Source of the DNA: Halopolyspora algeriensis
Lineage (GTDB): Bacteria > Actinomycetota > Actinomycetes > Mycobacteriales > Pseudonocardiaceae
Direction of reading: 5' to 3'
Assembly (NCBI RefSeq): GCF_003337235.1
Contig: NZ_QPJC01000012.1
Span: 1-64,000 of the forward strand
Length of the DNA: 64,000 nt
Numbering within the stretch: position 1 is the stretch's first letter; each line of letters begins with the position of its first letter. Below the pieces are notes generated by a model, which was given only the letters and a program-made list of their open reading frames with translations, made no database searches and was not told the origin of the DNA. This document shows positions 28,301-39,400 of this stretch, piece by piece. Both the position numbers and the translations under genes were made by a program.

Positions 28301-29119
28301 ATGAACATCGACGGGGCCGGCATCGTCGCACGCGGCATCACCGCCCGAGGGCCGGAGGGCACGGTGTTCGAAAACGTGCACGCGCGGGTCGATCCCGGCG
28401 ACCTCGTCGCGGTGACCGGCCCTTCCGGCTCAGGAAGAACCTCGCTGCTGCTGGCTCTGTCCGGGCGGCTGCGGTTGATCACCGGCCACCTGACCGTGTC
28501 CGGGCTTACCTTGCCCGCCCAGGGCAAGGCAGTGCGCCGCCTGATGGCTCCGGCCCGATTGCGCCCCGGATTCGAACTGGAGCGACGCATGACGGTCCGG
28601 GAAACGGTCACCGAACGACGCATCACCACCGGCATCACCCGCAACGATGTCGAAGAGGCATTCGCGCTGGTCGGTATCGACCCGAAGCCGGACACACTCG
28701 TTCACGAACTGCACCCGGGTGAGCAATTGCTGCTGGCCGTGGCACTCGGGGCGGCCCGAGCTCCGGCAGGCCTGCTCGTCGACGACGTCGAACTCGGCCT
28801 CCCGCAGGCGGCACGCAAACGCGCCTGGACCGCTCTGCGGACGGTGGCCCGCACCGGCATGACCGTCGTGGCCGGCTCGTCGGACCCGCCCGGCCCCGAC
28901 CCCGGCACGACGGTGATCCGGCTGCCCACCCCGGGCGGCACCGAACCGGAAACCGTCGAGCACAGGGTCGTCGAAGGCGTCGATCAGAACACGACCGAGC
29001 AGTTCACGGTGGTCGACGCCACCCCGTCCGACGCGCGGCAGGACACCCGGGAAACCACACTGACGTTCGGCGAACTGCCGGACGAACCGGACTCCGAGCA
29101 GGGCGAGGATTCCCGTTGA
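28301..29119 (+). CDS. Degenerate ABC-type ATPase partnered with YhgE/Pip permease
   Basis: 272 residues. The fold order of an ABC ATPase is kept, but the active site is eroded: Walker A is GPSGSGRTS with Arg46 in place of the essential Lys, the LSGGQ signature is LHPGEQ, and Walker B ends LLVDDVELG without the catalytic Glu. ATP turnover is therefore doubtful; it may bind nucleotide or only act as a structural partner. About 70 acidic, disordered residues close the chain. ATG with AGGGGGG upstream. The stop overlaps the TTG start of the YhgE-like gene by three bases, so the two are coupled. Confidence 0.75.
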   Translation: MNIDGAGIVARGITARGPEGTVFENVHARVDPGDLVAVTGPSGSGRTSLLLALSGRLRLITGHLTVSGLTLPAQGKAVRRLMAPARLRPGFELERRMTVRETVTERRITTGITRNDVEEAFALVGIDPKPDTLVHELHPGEQLLLAVALGAARAPAGLLVDDVELGLPQAARKRAWTALRTVARTGMTVVAGSSDPPGPDPGTTVIRLPTPGGTEPETVEHRVVEGVDQNTTEQFTVVDATPSDARQDTRETTLTFGELPDEPDSEQGEDSR

Positions 29120-31053
29120 AGGCGATCAGGCTGGCCCTGCTGGAATTGCGCCGCTTTCGCGGCGGGGGGATACGGCTGCTGATACCCGTGGTTCTCGCGC
29201 TGACCCCGCTGCTGTACGGCTCGCTGTGGCTGTGGTCGCACTGGAACCCCTACGGGAACCTGCACGAGGTCCCGGTGGCCGTGACCAATTCCGACCGCCC
29301 GGTCACCGCCGGGGGGCGCTACATCAACGCGGGCGAGCAGTTCGTACAGCAGCTCAAGACCACCGAACTGTTCGACTGGCATTTCGTGAACCCCGCCGAA
29401 GCCCGCAGCGGCCTGCGCGAGGGGAGCTACTACTTCGCGATCTCGATTCCCGCCGACTTCAGCGCCAAGCTGGCCACCGCCACGCAACGGACACCGGAAC
29501 GCGCGACGCTGACGATCACCAAGAACGACGCCAACGGTTATCTCGCCGGCATCATGGCCGACACCGCGCGGGCCGAACTGCAGAACCAGGTCGACTCCGC
29601 CGCGCACGCCGCCTACGCCCGTGCGTTCTACAGCGGGGTGGACGCCATCCGGGAGAAACTGCAACGCGCCTCCGACACGGCCGAGCAGCTGATCCGCGAC
29701 ACCGAGCTCAACGAGCAGGGACTCGACAACCTCACCGAGGGACTGGCCGGCCTCCGGGACAGCTCGCGCCGGATCTCCGGCAGCGTGCAGCAGGTCACCG
29801 AGACGGCCGCGCAGCTCGACAGTCGGCTCGATACCCTCGCCGACACCGCCCGGACACTGCCCGAGACCGCAGGCGCCCTGGTCGAGGCCACCGAGTCCGC
29901 GATGGACGGCATGCGTTCGGCCGGTACCGCGGCCGAGGCCATCGCCGAACGCGCCACCGGCAATGTCGACGGGCTGAACGAGCTCGGACGCAGACATCCG
30001 GAACTCACTCGGGACCCCGTGTATCGGCAGGTCCTCGGTGATGCCCGAGCACTGGCCGAGGCGGCCGCCGACGCCGACCGCGATGCGCAGCGCGCGCTGA
30101 GCGCCGCCCGGCAGGCCAACAGCCGCGCGGTGGGTCTGCGGGACACTCTCGGGGCGCTGCGCAGCCGGATCAGCACGGTCACCACGTCCGCCGAGTCCCT
30201 CCGCGACGGCTCCTCCCAGCTCACCAGCGGCACGCAGACGCTGACCAGTGGGCTGGACGCGCTGCTCGGCACCAGCGAGACACTGCGGACCGGGTCCGGG
30301 CAACTCACCGACGGAGCGCGGCAACTGGCGGGTCTGATCGACGACAGCCGCGCCGGGATCCCCCCTACCGACCCGACCCGGGCGGCCCGAGCAGCCGAGG
30401 TGCTCGGCTCTCCCGCCTCGATCGACGAACGCAACCTCAACCCCGCGCACGTCTACGGGCGCGGCCTCGCCCCGTTCTGGTTCGCCGTCGCACTGTGGCT
30501 GTTCGGGTTGCTGGCCTACCCGCTGTTCAAGCCCGTCAACCTGCGCGCACTGGCCGGGCGGGTCAGTGCTCCCACCATCGCGCTCGCCGGCTGGCTGCCG
30601 GTCGCCGTTCTCGGTGTCCTCGGTGCGCTCGTCCTGCTCGCCGTTGCCGACCTCGGGCTCGGACTCGATCCGCGGCACCTGTGGGCCACCATCGGCCTGC
30701 TGGCGCTGGCGGCATCGGCATTCGTGGCCATCACCCACTTCCTGCGCACCTGGCTGGCAGCAGCGGGCGGATACCTGTCCCTGGTGCTGTTGGTCGTGCA
30801 GCTCACAGCCTCGGGCGGGCTGTACCCGATGGAGACCACGCCGGTGCCGTTCCAGGCGCTCCATCCGCTGCTGCCGATGACCTACCTGGTGGACGGGTTG
30901 CGGATCACGATCTCGGGTGGTCCGGCCGAGCACCTCGTCCGGGACGCGGCTGTGCTGGGCGGCTTCCTGCTCGCGGCGCTGGTCTTGACCAGCCTGACCG
31001 TACGGCGCAGACGCACCTGGACCGTACGGCGCCTGCATCCCCAGGTCGAGTGA
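29116..31053 (+). CDS. YhgE/Pip domain membrane protein (ABC-2 type)
   Basis: 645 residues. One TM helix near the N-terminus (about 19-40), then a conserved YhgE/Pip N-domain (PVAVTNSDRPV, DWHFVNPAEARSGLREGSYYFAI), a long coiled-coil, alanine-rich extracellular stalk (about 180-430) and five or six TM helices at the C-terminus (SASGGLYP-like TASGGLYPMET). The family includes phage-infection protein Pip and exporters in ESX/WXG100 loci. What it moves is unknown. TTG start overlapping the ATPase gene. The spacing to mhuD (45 bases) would allow readthrough. Confidence 0.8.
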   Translation: MKAIRLALLELRRFRGGGIRLLIPVVLALTPLLYGSLWLWSHWNPYGNLHEVPVAVTNSDRPVTAGGRYINAGEQFVQQLKTTELFDWHFVNPAEARSGLREGSYYFAISIPADFSAKLATATQRTPERATLTITKNDANGYLAGIMADTARAELQNQVDSAAHAAYARAFYSGVDAIREKLQRASDTAEQLIRDTELNEQGLDNLTEGLAGLRDSSRRISGSVQQVTETAAQLDSRLDTLADTARTLPETAGALVEATESAMDGMRSAGTAAEAIAERATGNVDGLNELGRRHPELTRDPVYRQVLGDARALAEAAADADRDAQRALSAARQANSRAVGLRDTLGALRSRISTVTTSAESLRDGSSQLTSGTQTLTSGLDALLGTSETLRTGSGQLTDGARQLAGLIDDSRAGIPPTDPTRAARAAEVLGSPASIDERNLNPAHVYGRGLAPFWFAVALWLFGLLAYPLFKPVNLRALAGRVSAPTIALAGWLPVAVLGVLGALVLLAVADLGLGLDPRHLWATIGLLALAASAFVAITHFLRTWLAAAGGYLSLVLLVVQLTASGGLYPMETTPVPFQALHPLLPMTYLVDGLRITISGGPAEHLVRDAAVLGGFLLAALVLTSLTVRRRRTWTVRRLHPQVE

Positions 31054-31098
31054 CGACGACCGCACCCCCGAATCCCACACCGTGGGTAGGCTGGCGCC

Positions 31099-31407
31099 AT
31101 GGCGGTTGTGAAGATCAATGCGATCGAGGTTCCCGAAGGCAAGGGTGAGGAACTCGAGAAGCGGTTCGCTCAGCGGCACGGCGCGGTGGACAACGCCCCG
31201 GGCTTTCTCGGTTTCGAACTCCTGCGCCCGGTCAACGGCGAGAACCGGTATTTCGTGTACACCCGATGGGAAACGGAGGAGGACTTCCGCAACTGGGCCA
31301 ACGGCCCGGCCAAGGAAGCCCACGCGCAGGAGAACCAGCAGCCGGTCTCGAGCGGCGCCAGCCTGATGGAATTCGAGGTCGTTCTGGGGTCCCAGCCGGA
31401 GAAGTGA
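31099..31407 (+). CDS. mhuD: Heme-degrading monooxygenase MhuD
   Basis: 102 residues. The three residues that define MhuD are in the same positions as in M. tuberculosis Rv3592: N7 (VVKINAIEV), W66 (NWANGP) and H75 (EAHAQE), the last being the heme-iron ligand. The protein should be a dimer that opens heme with O2 and a reductant, giving iron and mycobilin-like products without CO release. ATG 31099. Its place downstream of the radA-mutY block agrees with mycobacterial gene order. A hairpin follows ten bases after the stop. Confidence 0.93.
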   Translation: MAVVKINAIEVPEGKGEELEKRFAQRHGAVDNAPGFLGFELLRPVNGENRYFVYTRWETEEDFRNWANGPAKEAHAQENQQPVSSGASLMEFEVVLGSQPEK

Positions 31408-31416
31408 CCGGGCCGA

Positions 31417-31439
31417 GCGGGGATCGGTGATCTCCCCGC
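31417..31439 (+). terminator. Hairpin terminator after mhuD
   Basis: A 7-bp GCGGGGA/TCCCCGC stem with a 9-base loop, 10 bases after the mhuD stop. Confidence 0.55.
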
Positions 31440-31469
31440 GGCGGTGAGCGGTCCGGTTCCACGTGAGCG

Positions 31470-31501
31470 CCCGGTGACGGGGGCATACCGCCGTCACCGG
31501 G
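31470..31501. terminator. Second hairpin, overlapping the end of the EEP gene
   Basis: A perfect 11-bp stem (31470-31480 with 31491-31501, CCCGGTGACGG) and a 10-base loop. Its right arm includes the stop codon of the minus-strand gene, so it may end plus-strand transcription from mhuD while also being transcribed with the convergent gene. Confidence 0.55.
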
Positions 31502-32519
31502 GCACGACGAGGTGGGCCAGCACCGCGCGGTGGTCGGTGCCGTCCACGGCGAAGGTGCGGTATCCCCGAACAACGGTGCCACCGCTGACCAGCACGTGAT
31601 CGATGGTCACCGGCGGCACGAGCGGGCGCCCGTTCATGGGCCAGGTCGGCTGCAGGCCGTTGCCGGTGACCTCGGCGGCGTCGGCGTACCCGCGCCCGAG
31701 CAGGTTGCGCAGCGGGCTGTGATCGAGGGTGGCATTGAAGTCCCCGGCGAGCACCCGTGCCGGTTCCTGTCTGCCGCTCACCGGCGGCGGCAGCGCGGCG
31801 ATCTCCCGTCTCCACGTCGAGGCCGTGCCATCGCCGACCGGGATGGTCGGATGCGCGGCCACGAACTCCATGTCCCGCGGCCCCGGCAGATCCACTCGCG
31901 TGGACGGCTGACTCATGGTGGTCCGGCGCACCAGCGACAGCTCCCGCAGCGGATACCGGGAGACGATGCCTGCGCCGGCCGCGTCCGGACGGATCTCGAA
32001 CACCCGGTGCGGCAGCACCTCCGCCAGCCCGGCCTCGTCCAGCGCCGTGACCAGTTGCGGTGTCAGTTCCTGCAGGCCGAGCACGTCGACGCCGTGGCGC
32101 CGCACCAGTTCCACGATCCGGGCGGGATCGGCCTTCCCGAAGTACACGTTCACCGACAGCACCGTGACCGGCTCGCCCCGTACCGGGACCGGCTCGTCGG
32201 GAATCGCTCTCGGCGCCACCGACAACGCCAGGATCGCGGTGACCACACCGAGCGCCACCGTGGTCAACCACCGGCGCAGCAGCAGCGCGGCCACGAAAAG
32301 GATCGCGCCGACCGGCACGGCGTACTGGGTCAGCGCCACCAGGGCGGCCGTGTAGCGGTTGGTGTCCAGGCCGACCAGGCGCAGTGACGCCCACGCGAGG
32401 TAGGGCAGTGCGCACAGCGAGAGCAGGACGGTCACCGTGGTTCCGCCCGGTCGGCGATGCCTGCGCTCCCCGGCCGGCTCGGCCGCATCGGTTCTCGATA
32501 CTTCGGTCGCTTCGTGCAT
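31494..32519 (-). CDS. Membrane-anchored endonuclease/exonuclease/phosphatase family protein
   Basis: 341 residues. Three TM helices in the first 110 residues, then an EEP domain: VLSVNVYFGKAD, LGLQEL (metal Glu), AAHPTIP, LAGDFNAT, VTIDHVLVS and DGTDHRAVLAHL (catalytic Asp-His). The fold hydrolyses phosphodiesters or phosphomonoesters (nucleic acid, sphingomyelin, inositol lipids); the membrane anchor puts the active site probably outside. ATG 32519 has GAGGG six bases upstream and is preferred over ATG 32525. It is divergent from the DrrAB-type exporter. Confidence 0.8.
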   Translation of the reverse strand: MHEATEVSRTDAAEPAGERRHRRPGGTTVTVLLSLCALPYLAWASLRLVGLDTNRYTAALVALTQYAVPVGAILFVAALLLRRWLTTVALGVVTAILALSVAPRAIPDEPVPVRGEPVTVLSVNVYFGKADPARIVELVRRHGVDVLGLQELTPQLVTALDEAGLAEVLPHRVFEIRPDAAGAGIVSRYPLRELSLVRRTTMSQPSTRVDLPGPRDMEFVAAHPTIPVGDGTASTWRREIAALPPPVSGRQEPARVLAGDFNATLDHSPLRNLLGRGYADAAEVTGNGLQPTWPMNGRPLVPPVTIDHVLVSGGTVVRGYRTFAVDGTDHRAVLAHLVVPR

Positions 32520-32675
32520 CCCCATCCCTCGCACCACCCGGGAGAGCTCCCGGAGCAAGCACACCACAAGCACGGCCGGTCGCTGTCGGCCGGGTCACCG
32601 CCCCTGACAGTGTGCTGTGCGCAGCCTGTCAGCGCTTTCCCCGAGGGTGGGTGAGGAAGCATCGAGGGAGGTTGC

Positions 32676-33646
<971 letters not shown>

Positions 33647-33650
<4 letters not shown>

Positions 33651-34480
33651 GCACCACGACAGTCGAACGCCCCTCGGACACACCGCCGACTCCGGCGGCG
33701 GCAGCGCCGGAGCACATCGGGCCGATACGCACGCTCAAGCACGGGTTGACGCTGGCCGGGCGCAGCATCCTCAAGATCCGCAAGTCGCCGGAAGGGCTGC
33801 TCGACGTCACCCTGCAGCCCATTCTCTTCCTGGCCATGTTCGTCTACCTGCTCGGTGGGGCCATCTCCGGGGACACCGGGGAGTACCTGCAGCGCACATT
33901 GCCCGGTGTGATGGCGATGAACATGGTCTTCGGCAGTCTCGGCACCGGGATGCAGCTCAACAACGATGTCACCAAGGGCGTGTTCGACCGGTTCCGCAGC
34001 CTGCCGGTGGCCCGGTCGGCGCCGCTGATCGGGGCCGTGCTCGGTGACGTCGTCCGCTACCTCGTCTCGATCGCGGTCCTGCTGGCCGTGGCCGCGCTCA
34101 TGGGCTTCCGGATCCAGACCGGGCCGGTTCCCACGGCCCTGGCGATCGTGCTCGTGGTCGCCTTCGCGCTGTGCATGTGCTGGATCTCGGTGCTGCTCGG
34201 GATGCTGGTGGCCAGCCAGCAGGCACTGCCGGGCGTGGCGATGGCGTTCATGTTCCCGCTGACGATGGGCAGTAACGTGTTCGCCCCGACCGAGACCATG
34301 CCCGGGTGGTTGCAGGCCTGGGTCAACGTCAACCCGGTGTCCCATCTCGCCGACACCGCGCGAGGTCTCATGATCGGCGGGCCGGTGGCCGGGCCACTGG
34401 TTGCGACGCTGATCTGGATGGTGGTGATCGTGGCGGTATTCTTCCCGCTGGCGATGTGGGCCTACCGTCGCCGCGTCTGA
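33647..34480 (+). CDS. ABC-2 type permease, DrrB family
   Basis: 277 residues. A proline/alanine-rich cytoplasmic start, then six TM helices; the family motif in the N-terminal half (QPILFLAMFVYLLGGAI), VFDRFRSLPVARSAPL and the C-terminal VNVNPVSHLADTARGLMIG are the hallmarks of DrrB-type permeases. Forms an exporter with the ATPase at 32676. A long terminator hairpin follows 69 bases downstream. Confidence 0.88.
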
Positions 34481-34548
34481 GGGAATTCAGGACCCGAACA
34501 GACGGATGGCCGGCTTGCCCCCCGGTCGAGCACTCGGGCGGCACGAAG

Positions 34549-34597
34549 ATGAGCGCCGGTCCCTCCCGCGTCGGGGGCGGGAGGGACCGGCGCTCAT
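34549..34597. terminator. Long bidirectional terminator hairpin
   Basis: An uninterrupted 21-bp stem (34549-34569 with 34577-34597) around a 7-base loop, rich in GC with A/T at the outer end, between the convergent drrB-type and SLC13 genes. One of the longest perfect hairpins in the window. Confidence 0.85.
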
Positions 34598-34631
34598 TCG
34601 AGGGGACTCATCGCTCGGTTGCCGGCTTCCC

Positions 34632-36266
34632 TCAGCTCAGGGCGATGCCCAGTGCCCAGCCGCCGAGGGTGTAGACGGCCAGTGGGATCAGCACGATCGC
34701 GGTGAGGTTGAGCCACCATCCGGCCTTGACCATCTGCGGGATGGTGACATGTCCGGAGCCGAACACGATCGCGTTCGGCGGGGTGGCCACCGGCAGCATG
34801 AACGCGCAGGTCGCCGCCACGGCCGCGGGCACCACCAGCAGCAGCACATCGGCATTGAGGCCCAGCGCCACCCCCGCCAGGATCGGCAGGAAGGTCGCTG
34901 CCGTGGCGGTGTTGCTGGTCATCTCGGTCAAAAAGATCACCGAGACGACGGCGACCAGGACGAGCACCAGGGACGGGACACCGCCCAGCGCGCCCACCTG
35001 CCTGCCGATGAAGGCGTCCAGGCCGCTGTCGCCGATCGCCGAGGCCAGCGACAGACCACCCCCGAACAGCAGCAGCACACCCCACGGCAGCTTCGCCGCC
35101 GACGTCCAGTCGAGCGTGAACACGCCACGCCGGGCGTCGACCGGGACCGCGAACAGCACCAGGGCGGCGAGGATGGCGATCCCGGCGTCGGAGAGCTCCG
35201 AAAACCCGGGGACGTAGTTGCTGATCGGTTCCCGCGTGATCCACAGCAGTGCCGTGCAGATGAACACGATTCCCACGATCCGCTCACCCCGGCTCATCGG
35301 GCCCAGCTTGGCCAGCTCGCTGCGGAACAGTTCCCGGCCGCCGGGAATGTCGGTCATCGTCGTGGGGTAGACGACCTTGGTCAGCAGCAGCCACGCCACC
35401 ACCATCAGCACGACCGCCAGCGGCAGACCGAACAGCATCCACTGCCCGAAGCCGATCTCGATGCCGTAGGTTTCGGACAGGAATCCGGCCATGAACAGGT
35501 TGGGGGGCGTGCCGATCAACGTGGCCAGCGAACCGATGCTGGCCGCGTAGGCGATCGCCAGCATCAGGCAGGTCGCGAAGTTGGCGGCGCCGCGGTCGGA
35601 GACCTTTTCCACGGCGTCGGCGACGTGTTCCTCCTCGGCCGCTCGCTCGCCGCCGCGCATACGTTCGAACACCAGGGTCAGCACCGACAGCCCGATCGGC
35701 AGCATCACCACGGTGGTGGCGGTGTTGCTGACCCACATGGACAGGAATCCGGTGGCCAGCATGAAGCCGCCGATCACGCGGACCGGTTTGGTGCCCACGG
35801 CCAGCACGGTGCGCAGAGCGATCCTGCGGTGCAGACCCCAGCGCTGCATCGCCAGCGCGAGCATGAACCCGCCCATGAACAAAAAGACGATGTCGTTGGC
35901 GTAGGGGGCGGTGGCGTCCTCGATGCCACCGACTCCCAGCAGAGGGAACAGTGCGATCGGCAGCAGGGCGGTGGCGGCCAGCGGCAGCGCCTCGGTCACC
36001 CACCAGACCGCCATCAGCGCACCCACGGCGGCCACACCGCGCGCCTCGGGAGGCACCCCGCCCTCGCCGCCGGGCAGCAGGAAGTACACCGCGATGGCCA
36101 GCGCCGGCCCGAGGAAGCGACCGATCCAGGCCCGCCGCGACACCCGGGTCCGCTCCTCGACCTCGCCGCTTTCGGGCTCGGCGGTGCGCGTGCCCGGCTC
36201 TTCGGGAGGCACCCCCGAGGGGCCCACGTCGTCTCCGCTGTCGCCGTCCCTGCGGCCTTCGTCCAT
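34632..36266 (-). CDS. SLC13/DASS family dicarboxylate transporter
   Basis: 544 residues. An acidic, disordered N-terminus of about 50 residues, then about 12 membrane segments with the two Ser-Asn-Thr motifs that bind Na+ and carboxylate: SMWVSNTATTVVMLP in the first half and LTEMTSNTATAATFLP in the second. IGTPPNLFMAGF and PVATPPNAIVFGSG are the paired family signatures. It should carry succinate/malate/citrate-like anions with sodium. ATG 36266. Upstream, the AfsR-like regulator is transcribed from the other side in the same direction? No: both are on the minus strand, with the regulator upstream, so the transporter could be its target or cotranscribed. Confidence 0.9.
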   Translation of the reverse strand: MDEGRRDGDSGDDVGPSGVPPEEPGTRTAEPESGEVEERTRVSRRAWIGRFLGPALAIAVYFLLPGGEGGVPPEARGVAAVGALMAVWWVTEALPLAATALLPIALFPLLGVGGIEDATAPYANDIVFLFMGGFMLALAMQRWGLHRRIALRTVLAVGTKPVRVIGGFMLATGFLSMWVSNTATTVVMLPIGLSVLTLVFERMRGGERAAEEEHVADAVEKVSDRGAANFATCLMLAIAYAASIGSLATLIGTPPNLFMAGFLSETYGIEIGFGQWMLFGLPLAVVLMVVAWLLLTKVVYPTTMTDIPGGRELFRSELAKLGPMSRGERIVGIVFICTALLWITREPISNYVPGFSELSDAGIAILAALVLFAVPVDARRGVFTLDWTSAAKLPWGVLLLFGGGLSLASAIGDSGLDAFIGRQVGALGGVPSLVLVLVAVVSVIFLTEMTSNTATAATFLPILAGVALGLNADVLLLVVPAAVAATCAFMLPVATPPNAIVFGSGHVTIPQMVKAGWWLNLTAIVLIPLAVYTLGGWALGIALS

Positions 36267-36432
36267 GGCGCCGATACCTCGACAATCGCTCCACCGTGAT
36301 GGTCCGACTCTTCTCCGGCATCGGCAAGACCGCGGACAGCCGCAAGAAGAGTCGATCGATGATCGAGCCGGACGGTAGCCGATCACAGCCGGATGTCAAC
36401 GATCCCGCCGGAATCGATCCGGGCGGTAGCCG

Positions 36433-39400
36433 TCACACACCGACAGTGCGGGCGAGTTCCGTGTGTGCGTGTTCGCCGGCCAGGGCAGAACCGCTGTCGA
36501 AGGCGCGTCGGTACACCTGCGGGTCGACAGCGACATCGAGATCGGCGAGCAGCGCGCGGACTTCGGGATCGCCGTGATCGAGCATCCCGCGCATCGCCAC
36601 GGCCAGGCCGAGTGTGCGGACCGCCCGCTCGGCCTCGCCGGAGGCGAGCAGCAGCCGCGCCGACTGCTCGGCCAGCATCGCCGCGATCGGCATGTCACCG
36701 GCCCCGCTGCCCATCTCCACGGCCGTGGCGAGTCGTTCACGTGCCCGGTCGAGCCGCCCTTCGTCCAGACACAACCGCGCCTCGAAGGCCAGCAGCATCT
36801 GCCGCATCGGTCGCGGCGCGAGCCACGACTCCTCCACCACCTCGTGGGCTCGCCCCAGGTCTTCGCGGGCCCGGTCGAGATCCCCGCCGATCCGGGCGAT
36901 TTCGGCGAGTCCGCACCACACGGTGACCCGGTGGTACGGAAACGAGCTCTTCGCGACCTCACCGGCCTCGGCCAGTCCCTCTCGAGCCCCCTCGAGATCA
37001 CCCGCCCGAAGCTTTTCCAACCCGGTCCGTGCCAGCAGAGGAACGAGGTCCTCGGTGGAGCGCAGCTGCCGGATCGAGGTCATCGCTTTCCCGAGCACTT
37101 CGATCGCTCCCGCGTGATCGCCCCGCAGCGATCGGAAACCGGCCAGGCTGGTCATGGTCTGGGCGACCCCCCAGCGGTCCCCGACCCTGTCGAACGCTTC
37201 CGCCGCCGCCCGTGCACGGCGCTCACCACCGACCGGATCACCGCTGCGCTCGGCGCTGACGGCGTGCGCATGGAGGCCGGCCGCATTCACCCAGGGATCC
37301 GGGTGCGCCCGCGCGCGTTGCACGCTGCATTCGACCTCGCCCGGCAGGCCGGACAGCAACCACGCCATCGGCTCCATGATCGCGACATAGCGGTAGCGGC
37401 TCATCGCGTCGGTCTCGCGCACCCGAGCGGCCGCCCGGCGCAGCTCGCTCGCCCATTCCGGTGAGGTGCTGAAGAAGCCCCGCATCAGGTCGACGACCGC
37501 ACGGCTCTCGGGCGGTGCCTGCCCGGGCAGCACCATCACCTCGTCCAGGCGAGTGATCACCTCGGTGTGCTGGGTGGTCATCGACCAGTACCACCCCAGC
37601 GCGGCGACGAACCGGACACCGCGGTCCGCGTCACCGGAGACAACGGTCCAGTGCAGCGCGGCCAGGATGTTGTCGTGCTCGGTGTCGAGCCGGGTGATCC
37701 ACTCCACCTGGTCGTCCAGATGGATCCGGTCCCCACCTGCCTCGGCCAGGTCCAGGAAGTGCTCCGCGTGCGCCAGGCGAGTTCCGGGATGCTCGCCTGC
37801 CTCGTCGAGCCGCTCGGCACAATAGGCACGCACCGTCTCCAGCATCCGGTACCGCATCCCGCGGTCGTCGGTGACCGCCTCCACCAGGGACTTCTCCACC
37901 AGCGCGGCGAGAACGTAGACGACTTCCTCGGCCACCAGACCGGCACCGGCACACACGGCGGTGATCGAGTCCACGTCCACGGCACCGGCGAACACCGACA
38001 AGCGCCGGGCCAGTGCCCGCTCCGGCTCGTCGAGCAGCTCCCAGCTCCACTCCACCACCGCCCGCAGCGTGCGGTGCCGGGGCATGGCGGCCCGGTTGCC
38101 GCTGCTCAGCAACCGGAACCGGTCCTCGAGGCGATCGGCGATCTGGCGCACGCTCATCGCCCGCAGACGTGCGGCGGCGAGCTCGATCGCCAGGGGCATT
38201 CCGTCCAGCCGGCGACAGACCTCCACCACGTCATCGGTGCTGCGCTCGTCGAGGGCGAAATCGGGGCGCACAGCTGCCGCCCGTTCGACGAAGAGCCGCA
38301 CGGCGGCGGCCTCGCCGGGATCCCCACCGGCTTCGGGCAAGCCCAGCGGACCCACGGCAAGCACTTTCTCACCGGTCAGCGCCAGCGGCTCCCGACTGGT
38401 GGCCAGCACACGCAACTGCGGGCAGCGCGACACCAGGTCACCGACCAGCCCGGCTGCCGCTGCGATCACGTGCTCGCAGTTGTCCAACACCAGCAGGGTC
38501 GGCTCGAGCGAGAGGGCATCGACCAGCCGCGCGGTCACGTCCGTGATCGTGGGCTGCGCATCCAGCAGCCGCGCCTCCCGAATTCCGAGCGCACCGAGAA
38601 CCGCTGCGGGAAGGTCGTGATCCTCGCGCACCGGCGCGAGCTCCACGAACAGGACGCGGAGACCCTCGAGGCACGCCGCGCTCTCGGTCGCCAGGCGGGT
38701 CTTGCCCGCGCCACCGGGACCGAACAGAGTCACCAGCCTGGAACCACGCAGGGCCTGCCGCGTCTGATCGATTTCGGCTTCACGCCCGATGAAGCTGCTC
38801 AATCGCGTCGGCACTCCGCACGCGGGTGTGGGGTGCTGTTCCTGCCGGGCACGAGGAGGAGAGTGCTGTGAGATGTGCTGGGGATCCGTCCCGAGGTCTC
38901 CGCGCAGCACCGCCAGATGCAGGTCCTGCAGCTGCTGCGACGGGTCCATCCCGAGCTCCTCGGCGAGCCGACGGCGCAGATCGTCGTAGGCGGTGAGCGC
39001 ATCGGCCTGCCTGCCACAGGCGGCCAACGCGCGGATGCGCAGCGCCGTGAAGCGCTCGCGAAGCGGATACCGCGTGCAGAGCGCATCGAGTTCGGGCACG
39101 AGCACGTGATCGTTCCCGAGCAGCAGGTCTGCTTCGATGCGGCCTTCCCAGGCCGACAGGCGCAGCTCCTCGAGCCGAGCCGAGGCCGCTTCGGCGAACG
39201 GCGCCTCGGCGAAGTCGACCAGTGCGGCGCCGCGCCACAGGTCCAGTGCCTCGCGCAGGGTTGCGGCGGCCGAGCCCGTCTCACCCTCGTGCAGCAGGCG
39301 ATGCCCCTCGGCGGCGAGTCGCTCGAAGCGGTGCAGATCGATCTCGTCGGGCGGCACCGCCAACACATACCCGGCACCGTCGGAGTGCAGAGCAGGCCCG

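Noticed and set aside
28984-32598. A 1204-codon minus-strand frame opposite the YhgE/Pip gene
   Set aside because: Shadow of the YhgE/Pip, mhuD and EEP genes; composition typical of antisense GC-rich DNA.
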